Below are positions 21,146-32,014 of a stretch of DNA of 64,000 nt, piece after piece. The notes beneath the pieces are model-generated. The model did not search any database. It saw only the letters and a program-made list of their open reading frames with translations, and had not been told where the DNA came from. How positions within the stretch are numbered: position 1 is the stretch's first letter; each line of letters begins with the position of its first letter. Position numbers and translations under genes: made by a program. Source of the DNA: Haberlea rhodopensis (lineage: Eukaryota > Streptophyta > Magnoliopsida > Lamiales > Gesneriaceae); NCBI GenBank assembly GCA_907163345.1, contig CAJQUN010001201.1:28119-92118 (forward strand). The letters run 5' to 3'.

Positions 21146-24100
21146 CAGTTGTACAAAATGTTTGAATCTCGTTTAGGTCAATCTACCTCCACTTCGTCCT
21201 GTTCTTTAGCACAAACAAGTATCTCCTCCGTTTTTATAGCCCATCATATCCCCAAAATTTTTTGGATCCTTGACTCTGGTGCTACAGACCACATGACTGG
21301 TTCCTCGGATTTTTTTACTACCTATGCACCATGCGCAGGGAACCAACGGGTAAAAATTGCTGATGGTTCCTTTGCTTCGATTGCCGGGAAAGGCACTATC
21401 CCTGTATCCCCCACATATTCTCTAAAGAATGTCTTACACGTTCCCCTACTTTCTTATAATATTTTGTCGGTTAGTAAACTCACACATGATCTTAATTGCC
21501 GTATCATTTTTTCATCCTCTCATTGTGAGTTTCAGGATTTAGCCTCGAGGACGATGATTGGCAATGCTAGACAGGACCGTGGACTCTACCTCTTTGACGC
21601 TACCTCTTCTCTATCACGTCCTGACAATAAATTATGTCTTCATTCAATTTCTGTTTCTAGTGATATTATGTTATGGCATCAACGGCTAGGACACCCGAAC
21701 TTTGATTATTTACGCAGATTGTTTCCAAATTTTTCTCTTAATAAATCAGCTTCTCCTTTATATTGTGAATCATGTGAATTATCCAAACATCACCGTACTA
21801 CGTTTCCATCTGAAAAATATAAAGAATCAACACCTTTTCACATTATTCATAGTGATGTTTGGGGACCTTGCAGGGTTAAAACTTTTTCATAAAAACGCTG
21901 GTTTATCACCTTTATTGATGATCATTCTCGCATCACCTGGGTTTTCCTTTTAAAGGACAAGTCGGAAGCTGGCATGGTATTTCAAATTTTTTTTCAGATG
22001 GTTCGAAACCAATTTCAGGCATCAATTCAAATTTTTTGCAGTGACAATGGCACAGAGTATTTTAATCACCTTTTAGGTGATTTCTTTACTCAACATGGCA
22101 TTATTCACCAAAGTTCGTGTCCGCATACTCCCCAACAAAGTGGGGTTGCGGAACGCAAAAATAAACACCTTCTTGAAGTTGCCAGAGCTATTAGTTTTCA
22201 AACTAAGGTACCTAATTATCTGTGGGGTGATGCAATTTTAACTGCTGCGTATTTAATTAATCGCTTACCTAGCCGGGTTTTGAACTTCCATTCTCCTCTG
22301 AATATTTTTTCAAAAACTTTTCCTCACTCACGACTTATATCCGATGTCCCCCTCAAAATTTTTGGAAGTGTGGCTTTCGTCCATAATCATGACTCCAAAC
22401 TTTCTAAACTTGATCCAAGAGCAATTAAATGTATTTTTGTTGGTTATTCTGCGAATCAGCGTGGATTCAAGTGTTTTGATCCCTTGACACAAAAATATTT
22501 TGTCTCTATGGACGTTACCTTTTTTGAAGGACAATCGTTTCACACCTCTCATCTTCAGGGGGAGAATTCTGATACAACTACAAAACAAATTGAAGATGAT
22601 ATTTTTCACACTATTACAGTAGATTTTAAACAAAATCTTTTTCTGCCAAATCATAATTCCACGGTTACAGGGATAGATGATCAAAGATGTGATATTGTTT
22701 ATACCAGGAGAAGAGACACAAAGAGAGGGGGAGACACGGTTCAACTACAGAGTCATGAATTAACTTCGGGTCATAATCCTGAAAAGTCAAGCCCAGGTAC
22801 TTTTCACACAATTCCTCCCAATGATAATAATTTACCCATTGCTCAGAGAAAAGGGGTCCGAATGTGCACAAAACACCCTATCTCAAATTTTGTATCCTAT
22901 AACAGTTTGTCACCTTCCTACTCGAGTTTTATCTCTCAGATTGACACCATTAGTATTCCAAACACCGTACAAGAAGCTCTAATGACACCAGAAGAAAAAT
23001 GGTACTTGGGAGAAGGTTGATCTACCCAGTGGAAAACCAGTTGTCGGATGTAGGTGGGTGTTTACAACAAAATTTAACTCGGATGGTATGTTGGAACGGT
23101 ATAAAGCTCGCCTTGTTGCTAAAGGCTTTACTCAGACATATGGCATTGACTATACTGATACTTTTTGACCTGTGGCCAAGCTTAATACCATTCGTGTAAT
23201 TCTCTCTATTGCCTCTAATCTAGATTGGCCACTAAACCAATTAGATGTAAAAAATGCCTTTTTAAATGGAGAATTGGAGGAGGAGATATACATGGAACCA
23301 CCACCTGGATACGCAAATGAGTTTGAGTCTAAAGTATGCAGGTTGAGAAAATCACTCTATGGGCTAAAACAGTCTCCTAGAGCATGGTTTGAAAGGTTCA
23401 CCAAGTTTGTTAAAAGTCAGGGATATTCTCAAGGGCAATCTGATCATACTCTCTTCACTAGAAATTCAAATTCAAACAAAATCTCTATACTCATTGTGTA
23501 TGTTGATGATATTATACTAACAGGAGATGACGTTGAAGAGATGAACAGACTAAAAAAAGGGTTGGCAGAAGAATTTGAAATGAAAGATTTGGGCCAACTA
23601 AAATATTTCCTAGGGATGGAGGTGGCAAGATCAGAGAAGGGGATTACTGTATCCCAAAGAAAGTATACCCTGGATATTCTAAAGGAAACTGGAATGAGCG
23701 GATGTAAGCCATCAGATACTCCTATTGAGGCAAAAGCAAAATTAGGAGATATCAAAGATGGTGTTCCAGTAGATATAGGAAGATATCAAAGATTAGTGGG
23801 GAAACTAATTTATCTTTCTCACACTCGACCGGATATTGCATTTGCAGTAAGTGTGGTAAGTCAATATATGCACTCTCCAGTCCAACAACATCTTGAAGCT
23901 GTGTATCGTGTTCTAAGATACTTAAAGGAGACTCCGGGGAAAGGATTGTTCTTTGGCAAAGGTGAAAAAAGGGGAATAGAGGCTTACACTGATGCAGACT
24001 GGGCAGGATCAATTACTGATCGGAGATCTACAACAGGTTATTGCACATTTGTATGGGGCAACTTGGTGACATGGAAAAGCAAGAAACAAAGTGTTGTTGC

Positions 24101-24453
24101 TAGAAGCAGTGCTGAAGCCGAATTCAGATCTATGGCTCAAGGAGTGTGTGAAGTACTGTGGCTAAAACGGGTTATGGAAGAACTGCACAAGGCAATAAAT
24201 CTCCCAATAAAGCTTTTTTGTGATAATAAAGCTGCTATCAGTATTGTTCATAATCCGGTTATGCATGAAAACCAAACACATTGAAATTGACAAACATTTC
24301 ATTAAAGAAAAACTTGAAGGTGGAGTGATTTGCATCTCTTTTGTTCCAAGTAAGTTACAAGCCGCAGACGTTCTGACAAAGGGGTTATCAAAACAAGAGT
24401 TTGAAGAACAAGTTGACAAGTTGGGAATGATAGACATTTTCTTACCAACTTGA
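21146..24453 (+). pseudogene. Copia C pol (protease, integrase, RT, RNase H), broken
   Basis: Protease ILDSGATDHMT and integrase zinc region (WHQRLGHPNF, CESCELSKH) and HSDVWGP lie in 21146-21892. The frame shifts at about 21885-21895; the rest of the integrase (FCSDNGTEY, PQQSGVAERKNK) is in 21974-23020. A second break near 22990-23025 precedes RT, which has an in-frame TGA near 23167 and then runs 23172-24284 with YVDDIILTGDD and RNase H (AYTDADWAGS, ARSSAEAEFRSMAQG, FCDNKAAIS). A last shift near 24265 leads to the end at 24453 (KLGMIDIFLPT). At least three frameshifts and one stop; not functional. Confidence 0.9.
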
Positions 24454-24460
24454 GGGGGAG
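24450..24460 (+). other. Copia C polypurine tract
   Basis: TTGAGGGGGAG immediately before the 3' LTR; the same tract precedes the 3' LTR of element D. Confidence 0.88.
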
Positions 24461-24668
24461 TGTTGATAAGATAGGATTTGAATTTAAATATTTGTGATTA
24501 AGTTTGATAAGATTATGGTAGGATAAGTTTATCTTTAGATTTAGTAGGATTTGTTTTTTTGATTCATTTATCTCTATTTAAGTGACCAATTGTACACAAG
24601 TTTGATTATTGAGAAATAAGAAAAAAGAAGGGCTTTACATCCTTCAAAGAATATCTCAAATATCTTCA
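24461..24668 (+). repeat. Copia C 3' LTR
   Basis: 208 bp, partner of 19912-20119. Confidence 0.94.
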
Positions 24669-25573
24669 GTTAAGCTCTAAGTTTCAGCCAGATTCAGTGA
24701 CTGTCGCTGCTGCGCTTCCTGCTTGCTCACATTTAGCAGCACTGACACATGGTAGAGAGGTTCATGGCTATATGATTATGCGTGGATTGGTCAAGGCTGG
24801 TAGTACATACATCGGAAATGAATTATGGATATGTATGCAAAATGTCGGAGTATGAGAGAGGCATACTTGGTTTTTGACAAGATAAAAGTTAAGGATGTGG
24901 CTTCATGGAACATTATGGTAATGGGATATGGTATGCATGGGTATGGAAATGAGGCATTGGATCTGTTTTATCGCATGTGTGAGTTTGGGTTGAAGCCCGA
25001 TGAGATATCATTCATCGGAGTATTAGCAGCCTGTAGCCATGCTGGATTTGTGGGCCAAGGCCAAGAACTTCTCGCAGAAATGCTGCCTCAATATGGTGTC
25101 ACTCCAGCTATCGAGCATTATGCATGAGTGATCTACATGCTTGGTCGAGCTGGACAGTGGAGGGGGCCTTTAAGTTGTTGTCAAAAATGCCAATCAAACA
25201 TAATCTAGTGGTGTGGAGGACATTCTTGGGCGCATGCCGCCTATATGGAAATGCTAACCTGGCTGAGGTTGCGGCCCAACAGGTGCTTGAGCTTGACCCA
25301 GAGCATTGTGGAAATTACATTTTGATGTCAAATATGTATGGAGAGGCTGGAAGATATGAAGAGATGGCAAACTTGAGAAAAACGATGAAGCAACATGATG
25401 TGAAGAAGTCACCTGGTTGCAGCTGGATTGAACTTGGAAATGGCATGCATGTGTTTTTTACTGGTGATAGAACCCATCCTGAAGAATCCGTTGTTCATGA
25501 AGGATTAGATTTACTAACAGCATGTTTCAGCGAGCATGGCTGCATGTTGGACGCCATGGAAAGTTGTGTTTAG
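24669..25573 (+). pseudogene. PPR gene, 3' part
   Basis: Begins with the second GTTAA of the Copia C target duplication and continues the PPR protein: VTVAAALPACSHLAALTHGR, then MDMYAKCRSMREAYLVFDKI after a frameshift near 24820, SWNIMVMGYGMHGYGNEALD, and an in-frame TGA at 25125-25127 within the IEHYA-VIxMLGRAG segment. Another shift near 25160 leads to KLLSKMPIKHNLVVWRTF and an E-type C-terminal tail (SPGCSWIELGNGMHVFFTG, RTHPEE) ending at 25573. It lacks a DYW domain, so it is an E-class PPR of plant organelles. With the 5' part it has at least six breaks. Confidence 0.88.
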
Positions 25574-26617
25574 AAGTTAACAAGTGACTGATGGTATTGA
25601 AGATAATAATTCCTGAAATTGTCACTCCTAATGGTTACTTTGTTGGTTATTAACTGGGACGCAAAGGAGCACACCAAGGTGAGTGTCATTGATTGAATTC
25701 ATTAAACTGGTAGATTATTTGTAAGTTAATATTGTAGCATATTCTTAATTATTACTGAGGCTAATCTAATGTTGTTAGGTGGCTTTCGTCAATTGACGGT
25801 TGAGTTCATGTCACTCGTAAAGAGATTGAACAACAAAATGCGTATTGTTGGACTGGGTGTTGCGGAGAATTTTTCATATCCACCCCGCTCCCTGCACCAT
25901 TTTTTATAGGTTAGACATAGTATTCATTGCTGGTCTATTCATTCATTCGTACCAGGTTACTGTGTGAAGATATATATGGCTGTCTCACTTGTGCTCTTTT
26001 AGTTGGAAGTCCTAACTTTTTACTGAAAGCGCGTTCCATCTATTAATATAATTATATTTTATATAAAAAGTTACTATAATATATTAAAATTTATTTTAGC
26101 ATCGAATACTAGTATCATATAATTTAACATTTTACTATATATTGATATTCAAATACACTTATTCTAACAATTCCATTAGGCTCGGATTGGATTTCAAATC
26201 TTTAATACAAATACATCTAAATTGTTTGGCTAATTTAGAAAACATGAGTTTCAATCTTCGATTTTAAGGTACTTTTTTTAACAATACCAAGGTATTTCAA
26301 ATTCAAAATTGTTAAATCCAAATTTTTAAATATATTATTGGAATGAGATCCTTCAATTCAAATGGAACATTAATGATATTCAGATCTCTTACAGAAATAT
26401 ATGATGCTTTGCAGCAATTAACATCAAAGTGTAAAAAAATATGTAGGAAATATAAGTAGAAAATTTTAGCCATTGATTTTTTTGTGGTAAAAAAAGGTAA
26501 TTCTTCTGGTATGACGTATAACATCTCAAATCATGATTCATGAAAGCTTCTTCTCATTGGTTATGTTTGGGTTGAGTGACAGTGATTAGTAATCTTAGAT
26601 TTATTTTTTAATGCCAT
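25574..26617. other. AT-rich spacer downstream of PPR pseudogene
   Basis: No gene or clear element. Long AT-rich stretches around 26030-26170. Confidence 0.5.
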
Positions 26618-26972
26618 GTTTAGTTTGCATAATTGAAAAAAGTTATTTCATCATATTTATCACACTTTATAGCAAAATGACATATATAGAATTTCCCAGA
26701 TTTTTTTACTATTTAAAATTTGAAACTCCTACCAAAAACTTCAACTTATTTCTTATAATTTAATCCCAAAAATTTCAAATTTCGTCCGAAATTTGAAATC
26801 CCAGCCAAATAAAACTCACATTTTCTATGGTATTTTAGTCATTTTACCAAAAAAAATTAATCCACAATGTTATTATCCAAACCAAACACCATATAAATTA
26901 GCACACTATATTATTTATAATTATCTCATAATTTTAATCATTACATTATTTATCACATCCTGCAAACCAAAC
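26618..26972. mobile_element. Possible MITE with 12-bp terminal inverted repeats
   Basis: GTTTAGTTTGCA at 26618-26629 faces TGCAAACCAAAC at 26961-26972, one mismatch in 12 bp, enclosing 330 bp of AT-rich DNA with stops in every frame. I see no clear target duplication, so the ends are uncertain. Confidence 0.4.
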
Positions 26973-27454
26973 GAACTCAGTAAGTAAACTATCCTTCAAA
27001 GAATCAAAAGTCTCCGTGAAGGGCATAACCGTCATTCAATGCACTTGGAGAAAGGCGAAAAATCTATAATTTGAAAATAGTATATATGGGATGCATTTGC
27101 TTCAATAAGTAATCCTAAGATTAATTATTTATTCTTAGGTTGTGTTCGGCTCATATGATTAAGATGGATTAGATTATTTAAAAAGCCCAAAATATTCGGG
27201 TGGCCCATGATAAATAGAGAAATAGAGGTATGAGCCATCATTAGTGGGTGGTGTGATGTCTACCCATTTATGTACAGTAAGCTGGATTCCCTCAGCATTT
27301 TCACACATTTACCCCTCGTATAATATTTTATTTCTCACAATGTTCAGTCACCATCATCTTGCTATCTCTGAAGAAGCTGTGAAAATGAGATTCAACGGTT
27401 TCGCTTGGAACATGGAGACCTGGAGGTGGTTGTGGTTTAGGTGGTTGTGGTTAG
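26973..27454. other. AT-rich spacer
   Basis: No gene recognised. A segment near 27130-27235 (GGTTGTGTTCGGCT start) resembles plant MITE ends but I could not find a partner. Confidence 0.4.
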
Positions 27455-27805
27455 GGTCATTGTGGAGGGTTTGATGCTGGTGGTGCTGCCGAAGGAGGAA
27501 TTGGAGGGGGTGGTGCAGGAGGATATGGACTTGATGGTGGTTCCGGTTCAGGTGGAGGATTTGGTGTTGGTATGGGAGTCGGTGGGGGAGGTGCTGCTGG
27601 GGGTGGTCTTGGGGGGAGAGGAGGATTTGGCGGGGGAGGAGATGGTGTTGCAGGATATGGATGGGGATTTGGGGGAGGTGGATGTGGATGTGGTGGTTCT
27701 GGATGTGTTTTTGGGCGCGGTGGTGGATTTGGGGTTGGAGGTGGAGGTGGAGGTCGAGTGAAAAGACTCTTGAAACATTTTGTGGACATATTATGTGTGT
27801 TGTAA
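27455..27805 (+). pseudogene. Glycine-rich protein fragment
   Basis: An open frame of about 116 codons, more than half glycine, with GGGFGVG, GGRGGFGGGG and GGGCGCGG patterns like plant cell-wall or RNA-associated glycine-rich proteins. In the same frame just upstream, glycine-rich codons continue across a TAG at 27452-27454 (GGLGGCG before it), so the original reading frame was longer and is interrupted. The C-terminal RVKRLLKHFVDILCVL is not glycine-rich. No start codon with a signal peptide is evident. The opposite strand gives a proline-rich ORF, which I think is the mirror of the glycine codons. Confidence 0.4.
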
Positions 27806-27925
27806 CATTTTGTATTACAGATCAACGAGAGAACCTATTATTGTAGTGTAACTTTGGTGTATTTTAGGTTCCTATTTTGACACAAATTTGATTATTCATT
27901 CGTTTTCCATTCTCCGAAATCAGAA

Positions 27926-28153
27926 ATGGCAAGCGATACGGACCGCAAAGGGGAACCGTTGCTGCTACTGCCGCCAACCTTCATCGGATTAGAACAACGG
28001 CCTGTAGGTGGAGCAAGTGGAACCATGCTGCTGTTCTACATTGATGATGCTCCAGGACTCAAGATTTCTCCCAATGTTGTGCTCGTGATGAGCATTGGTT
28101 TCATAGCTTTTGTTGCAATTCTCCATGTCAATGGTATTATCCGTGGAGAGTAG
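27926..28153 (+). CDS. Sec61-beta-like translocon subunit, N terminus aberrant
   Basis: 75 residues. Residues 32 onward match plant Sec61 beta: GTMLLFYIDDAPGLKISPNV followed by a single C-terminal membrane helix (VLVMSIGFIAFVAILHV). Sec61 beta is a tail-anchored subunit of the ER protein-conducting channel. The N-terminal 30 residues in this frame do not resemble the family, but the neighbouring frame over about 27958-28000 reads TVAATAANLHRIRTT, which does resemble the family's Ala/Thr then basic N-terminal segment. That suggests two compensating single-base shifts, or a decaying copy. The C terminus (HVNGIIRGE) is also unusual. No intron, as is common in this family. Could be a functional divergent gene or a retrocopy; expression data would decide. 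Confidence 0.8.
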   Translation: MASDTDRKGEPLLLLPPTFIGLEQRPVGGASGTMLLFYIDDAPGLKISPNVVLVMSIGFIAFVAILHVNGIIRGE

Positions 28154-28644
28154 CACGTTGAAATTTTTTTTACGGCAAATCATCAGAAAGTTAATGCATG
28201 GGATCAGAAGCTTTTCTTGGAAATGGGCTGCTCTCTACGTAGATATGACATTGTTTGTCTTTGAATTATTTGACAGAAACCAAGTAATTAGAAATGTAGA
28301 AACATGATGAAAAGTTGTCTTGACATTTTTCACTTTTGATTGGTGTTAAAAAAATCAATAACTATTGTTGAAAGGAACTAAATTGTTGACAATGATCATT
28401 AATTTGTCTGCATCATTATTAATTTTTTTCATACAACATTTATTTCTTTTAATCAGTTTTAGCGAATTTATTTTTATTGTCAAATGTAAAAACAAAAACA
28501 AAAAGCAATAATAAGACAAGAAGAAAAACAATGAAACACAAATTACCTGCAATTTGTACATGTAAAATGATAACGAAGAGAAAAAGGTTTGAATTACTGA
28601 ATTAATTAATTCAGGGTTATTTTAGGTATTTCATATAATTTGTA
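28154..28644. other. Spacer between Sec61-beta-like ORF and hAT element
   Basis: AT-rich, no gene recognised. A T run (28166-28173) follows the stop codon. Confidence 0.5.
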
Positions 28645-28653
28645 AATATAATC

Positions 28654-29237
28654 TAGGAATGGCAATGTGACGGGTCCAAACCCAGACCCGTATTGAACCC
28701 GCCCCACCGGGGCGGATCTAAACCCGCTTCAACCGGGTTTAGAAGCGGGGCGGGGCGGGTCCTGGGATTGACCGAACGCGCCACGGACCCGCCCCGTTAT
28801 ACATTTTTATTTTTAAAAAAAAAATTGATATCGATTATACATTTTACTTCTTTGATTGAACAATAAAGTGTCATTATTTAATTTTATATCAAAATTAATG
28901 TGTTCATGTTAAAGAAGTTGGACATTTTGAAGGAAATAAGAGCAAATTAATAAATATTTAGTAGCTTAAAGATAGTTTTATAATGCTTATTATAAATATT
29001 TACTAGAGAAAACATGAAATTTAATCACAAAACTCAACTTTTGTGTTTCAAAATTGATTCTAACTAAATTGTTTTTTTTAAAAATAAAAAGTAAAAAAAT
29101 TTGGAAGCGGGGCGGGGCGGGTAAACCCACTGGGTTCGCGGGTCTAAGCGGGGCGGGGCGGGTCCGGGTTTTATGTGTAGCGGGGCGGGTCCTGGGATTA
29201 GCCAAACCCGTCTCATACCCGCCCCGTTGCCATTCCT
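28654..29237. mobile_element. Non-autonomous hAT-type DNA transposon
   Basis: Terminal inverted repeats TAGGAATGGCAA (28654-28665) and TTGCCATTCCTA (29227-29238), fitting the hAT end consensus, flanked by ATATAATC on both sides (28646-28653 and 29239-29246). The 8-bp duplication is the hAT signature. About 585 bp, no transposase coding. Both subterminal regions are dense in GGGGCGGG and its complement (28670-28800, 29105-29225), while the middle is AT-rich. Mobilised, if at all, by a transposase elsewhere. Confidence 0.88.
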
Positions 29238-29246
29238 AATATAATC

Positions 29247-30263
29247 CTTACCAAATCACCTACATTAAACATAATATATATTATTTATAATTTTTCATCA
29301 TACAAATAAAACATGTTATATATCATCACACTAAATTATGCATCCTTATTTATCATTTACTTATCACTTTTATTATTCATCATTCACTTATTTTATCCAC
29401 GAACCAGACACACCTTTATTATTCATTATTCATCTTCTTTACTTGCATTGCCATGGGTTAATTTTTAATAATCATTTGTCCACTAATCATGACATAAAAA
29501 TACTATTTTCAATTGATAAATAATCTCGTTAAAATGATAGGATAATCTTGTTCTGCTGAAAGATAAAAACATTTATTAATAATATTCACTTTTAATTAAA
29601 TTAGTAACGAATTTTAATTAATAATATTAAATTCATTTTAATTGACAATATTAAAATAATAAAATTTAAAATTAGTTTTATTATAATAATTTCAATCAAA
29701 ATTTCTATTAAAATTTTTAAAAATAATAAAATTTATAAAGATAAAAAACAATATTATTAACAAGAATATCTGAGCAGAATAATATTTATTATATACTATC
29801 TTGATGATTATCGAAATAAATATATTATTATTTATTTATAATTATTAGTTTATTACTTATCCTATCTAATTATCCGATCTAATAATATTATCTATCATTC
29901 GATTATGCAACCGACCTCCCAAATTCGAAGCAATAAAATTGATTGAGAACTCCGAAATCTCCCAAAAAACAAGTTCCGAATCATTCGCTGCACTCTCCCC
30001 CATTAACCCACGTGAAATTTTTCCCCCTTTTTTCCTCAAAACAGTGTTTCGGAAAACAATGAGAAAAATTTCCGTTCTTTTTTGGAGAAATTAGACTAGA
30101 AATTGAGGAGTAATGTATAGTTCTTAATGCCCATTGTGATATATTTCTTGATTTGTTTTTATCAATAAAAAAAGCCGGATTTTGATTCTTGTATATTTAC
30201 AGGCAGAGGGGCAGATTTGAAGTTTTCACATTTATCATTTCTTTGTTAATCATTGTTGAATAA
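29247..30263. other. Spacer and 5' region of the Nudix gene
   Basis: AT-rich to about 29900. From about 29905 the composition changes and a C-rich leader appears, with a G-box core CACGTG at 30009-30014. A likely 5' UTR intron ends at TTTACAG near 30201, before the start codon at 30264. No other gene seen. Confidence 0.5.
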
Positions 30264-30334
30264 ATGTCTGAATTGGTGGCTCGAACTGGTCGGCATCAGC
30301 AGCGTTACGAGGATGGTTACCGCCTCATTGCTGG
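30264..30334 (+). CDS. Nudix hydrolase, exon 1
   Basis: ATG at 30264; encodes MSELVARTGRHQQRYEDGYR and LIAG, the N-terminal signature of plant Nudix hydrolases related to Arabidopsis NUDT12/13/16/18. The donor is GG|GTATTT at 30334/30335. These enzymes hydrolyse nucleoside-diphosphate-linked substrates, including inositol pyrophosphate or diadenosine polyphosphate types, with Mg or Mn. Confidence 0.88.
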
Positions 30335-30918
30335 GTATTTTTCCATACGTGCATGCATATTTTGACGTGTGTTCGGTTGCATGTGAGTTTCGCTTCATTT
30401 TTTTGTTTTCAATTAGGGATTTGTTTTGGACGTTCCTGGAAAATTTATGATTCGACTTAAAAAATTTGGGTTTTTGTTTGATTAAGGAAATGTGTAACTT
30501 TTGGGTTTTGAATTTCGTTCGTTTGGTTCTCGAGACATAAATTTGCCTCTGGGTTTTGTTAATTATGATAAATTTTGATTAAATTATCTAAGCTTTAACA
30601 TCGTACATATGTATTCAAGTGGGAATATATTGCGGAATGCATGTAATATAGAACCTCAAATTTTGTTATCCTTAAATTTTATCTGATGTCTGTCGTTTTT
30701 GCAGTGAGGCTGATGCTCTAATTTTCTTGTCGTGAGTTGATCTTATGCCATCTCTCTGTTGCCCTTTTATAAGAAGGCAAAAGAAGTTTCAAAATTTTCC
30801 AATTCACATCATCATGCATTATTTCAGTTCTTTATCTGTAGCTTGCCCTGATAACTTTGTTCGTACATATAAGCATGCATGTAGTTTCTCATTTCTGACA
30901 GGTATATTTATTTCTCAG

Positions 30919-31033
30919 GTGTATTCCATTCAAATACATAAATGCAGAAAATAATGGAGGTGATTCATCTGAGACGATAGTTGCAGTACTAATGATCAAT
31001 TCTACTAGTGGACCTGGTCTTCTATTTCCCAAG
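30919..31033 (+). CDS. Nudix hydrolase, exon 2
   Basis: Acceptor TTCTCAG at 30912-30918; encodes CIPFKYINAENNGGDSSETI and VAVLMINSTSGPGLLFPK, the beta strands before the Nudix box. Donor AAG|GTGGTG. Phases fit exon 1 (two bases carried over) and exon 3 (phase 0). Confidence 0.9.
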
Positions 31034-31930
31034 GTGGTGTGAGTTTTGGGCATACACATCTAAATAGTTGTTAGTGGAAACTCGAAGCATTTTCATTTAT
31101 TGTTTTCCTTTTATGGTTTATAACGTTCTTTTATTGCTGATAAGATTATAATGGCCACATTTGTTATCCTTTTATTGGGAGTATCCTAGGAAAAATGCTT
31201 TAGACAAGAAGATTGCAGGAAATCTCAGACTTTTTTGACTTGTAACTGGATATAAGTACTGATGGACAGTGAAAGCATCTTATGAACTTTTTCTTTGTTG
31301 ATCTAATTTTAAGTTTCTTGTTTATTGACTTTACTTTGTTTGTTTAAGTTGATAATTATATGAACCCTCCTTGGAGCAACCCTTGAGTGCTTTTTATGTA
31401 TGGCTTTGACTGGTCATCTAATAAAGCATGAAGCTGGTTTTGTTTTCCTTGAGTTCAACCCAAATACCATCTTCTCCTGTCATTGCAGTATATTATGTTC
31501 ATTGATAAACTATTCTTTGAACTCAATCATATCTGGTACAATTTTAAGGATTAATTCTTGAAATGAAAATGGTTCAAAAACTACGACATCTATTATTGAA
31601 TATTATACTGATAAACTTTTTGCTTCTGCTTAGGCGGCTCTATATCCATGCCAATTTTTATGTGATATCACGTGATTTATATATTGAATTAATGAAAAGA
31701 ATTTTTCTTGATGATTGGGAAAAAAAATAAATGATTTAACTGTGAATTGGACAAATGTGAGGTTTTTAAAATATGTTACATCCAATGAAGCCCTGGAAAC
31801 CTGTGATTATTTTGATTAAGACATTCTTCTTTAATTTTAATATGTGCCTCTTAACTATGTGAAATCGAATGCATTATAAAAATGATTGGCGATGTTACCA
31901 TCTTTGTGCTTCTTCTGTTTTTCTTTACAG
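31034..31930 (+). other. Nudix gene intron 2
   Basis: 897 bp, T-rich with an acceptor TTCTTTACAG at its end. No element recognised inside. Confidence 0.75.
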
Positions 31931-32014
31931 GGTGGATGGGAGAATGATGAAACAGCTGAGGAGGCAGCAGTCAGAGAAGCCGTAGAGGAGGCAGGAGTTC
32001 GAGGGGATTTAATG
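31931..32014 (+). CDS. Nudix hydrolase, exon 3 (Nudix box)
   Basis: 28 codons. Carries a complete Nudix box: GGWENDE then REAVEEAGV, satisfying Gx5Ex7REUxEExGU, with the metal-binding glutamates. Donor ATG|GTACAC. In the family about 70-90 more residues follow (a substrate-binding part and a WPE/HPWM region). I could not find that exon between 32015 and the element D LTR at 33785, nor beyond it. The gene is therefore either cut or has a very long third intron. Confidence 0.9.

Larger units (their letters stand above)
19912..24668 (+). mobile_element. Copia C, LTR retrotransposon inside the PPR gene
   Basis: 4757 bp on the plus strand with 208-bp LTRs (19912-20119, 24461-24668), TG/CA ends, perfect GTTAA target duplication, tRNA-Met primer binding site directly after the 5' LTR and polypurine tract TTGAGGGGGAG before the 3' LTR. 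I see two differences between the LTRs. The coding region has several breaks. It shares the 3' PPT context and protein motifs with element D but differs in LTR sequence. Confidence 0.96.

Noticed and set aside
27457..27825. 122-residue proline-rich minus-strand ORF with ATG (extensin-like)
   Set aside because: It is the complement of a glycine-rich frame with better repeat regularity; it has no signal peptide or SPPPP motifs.
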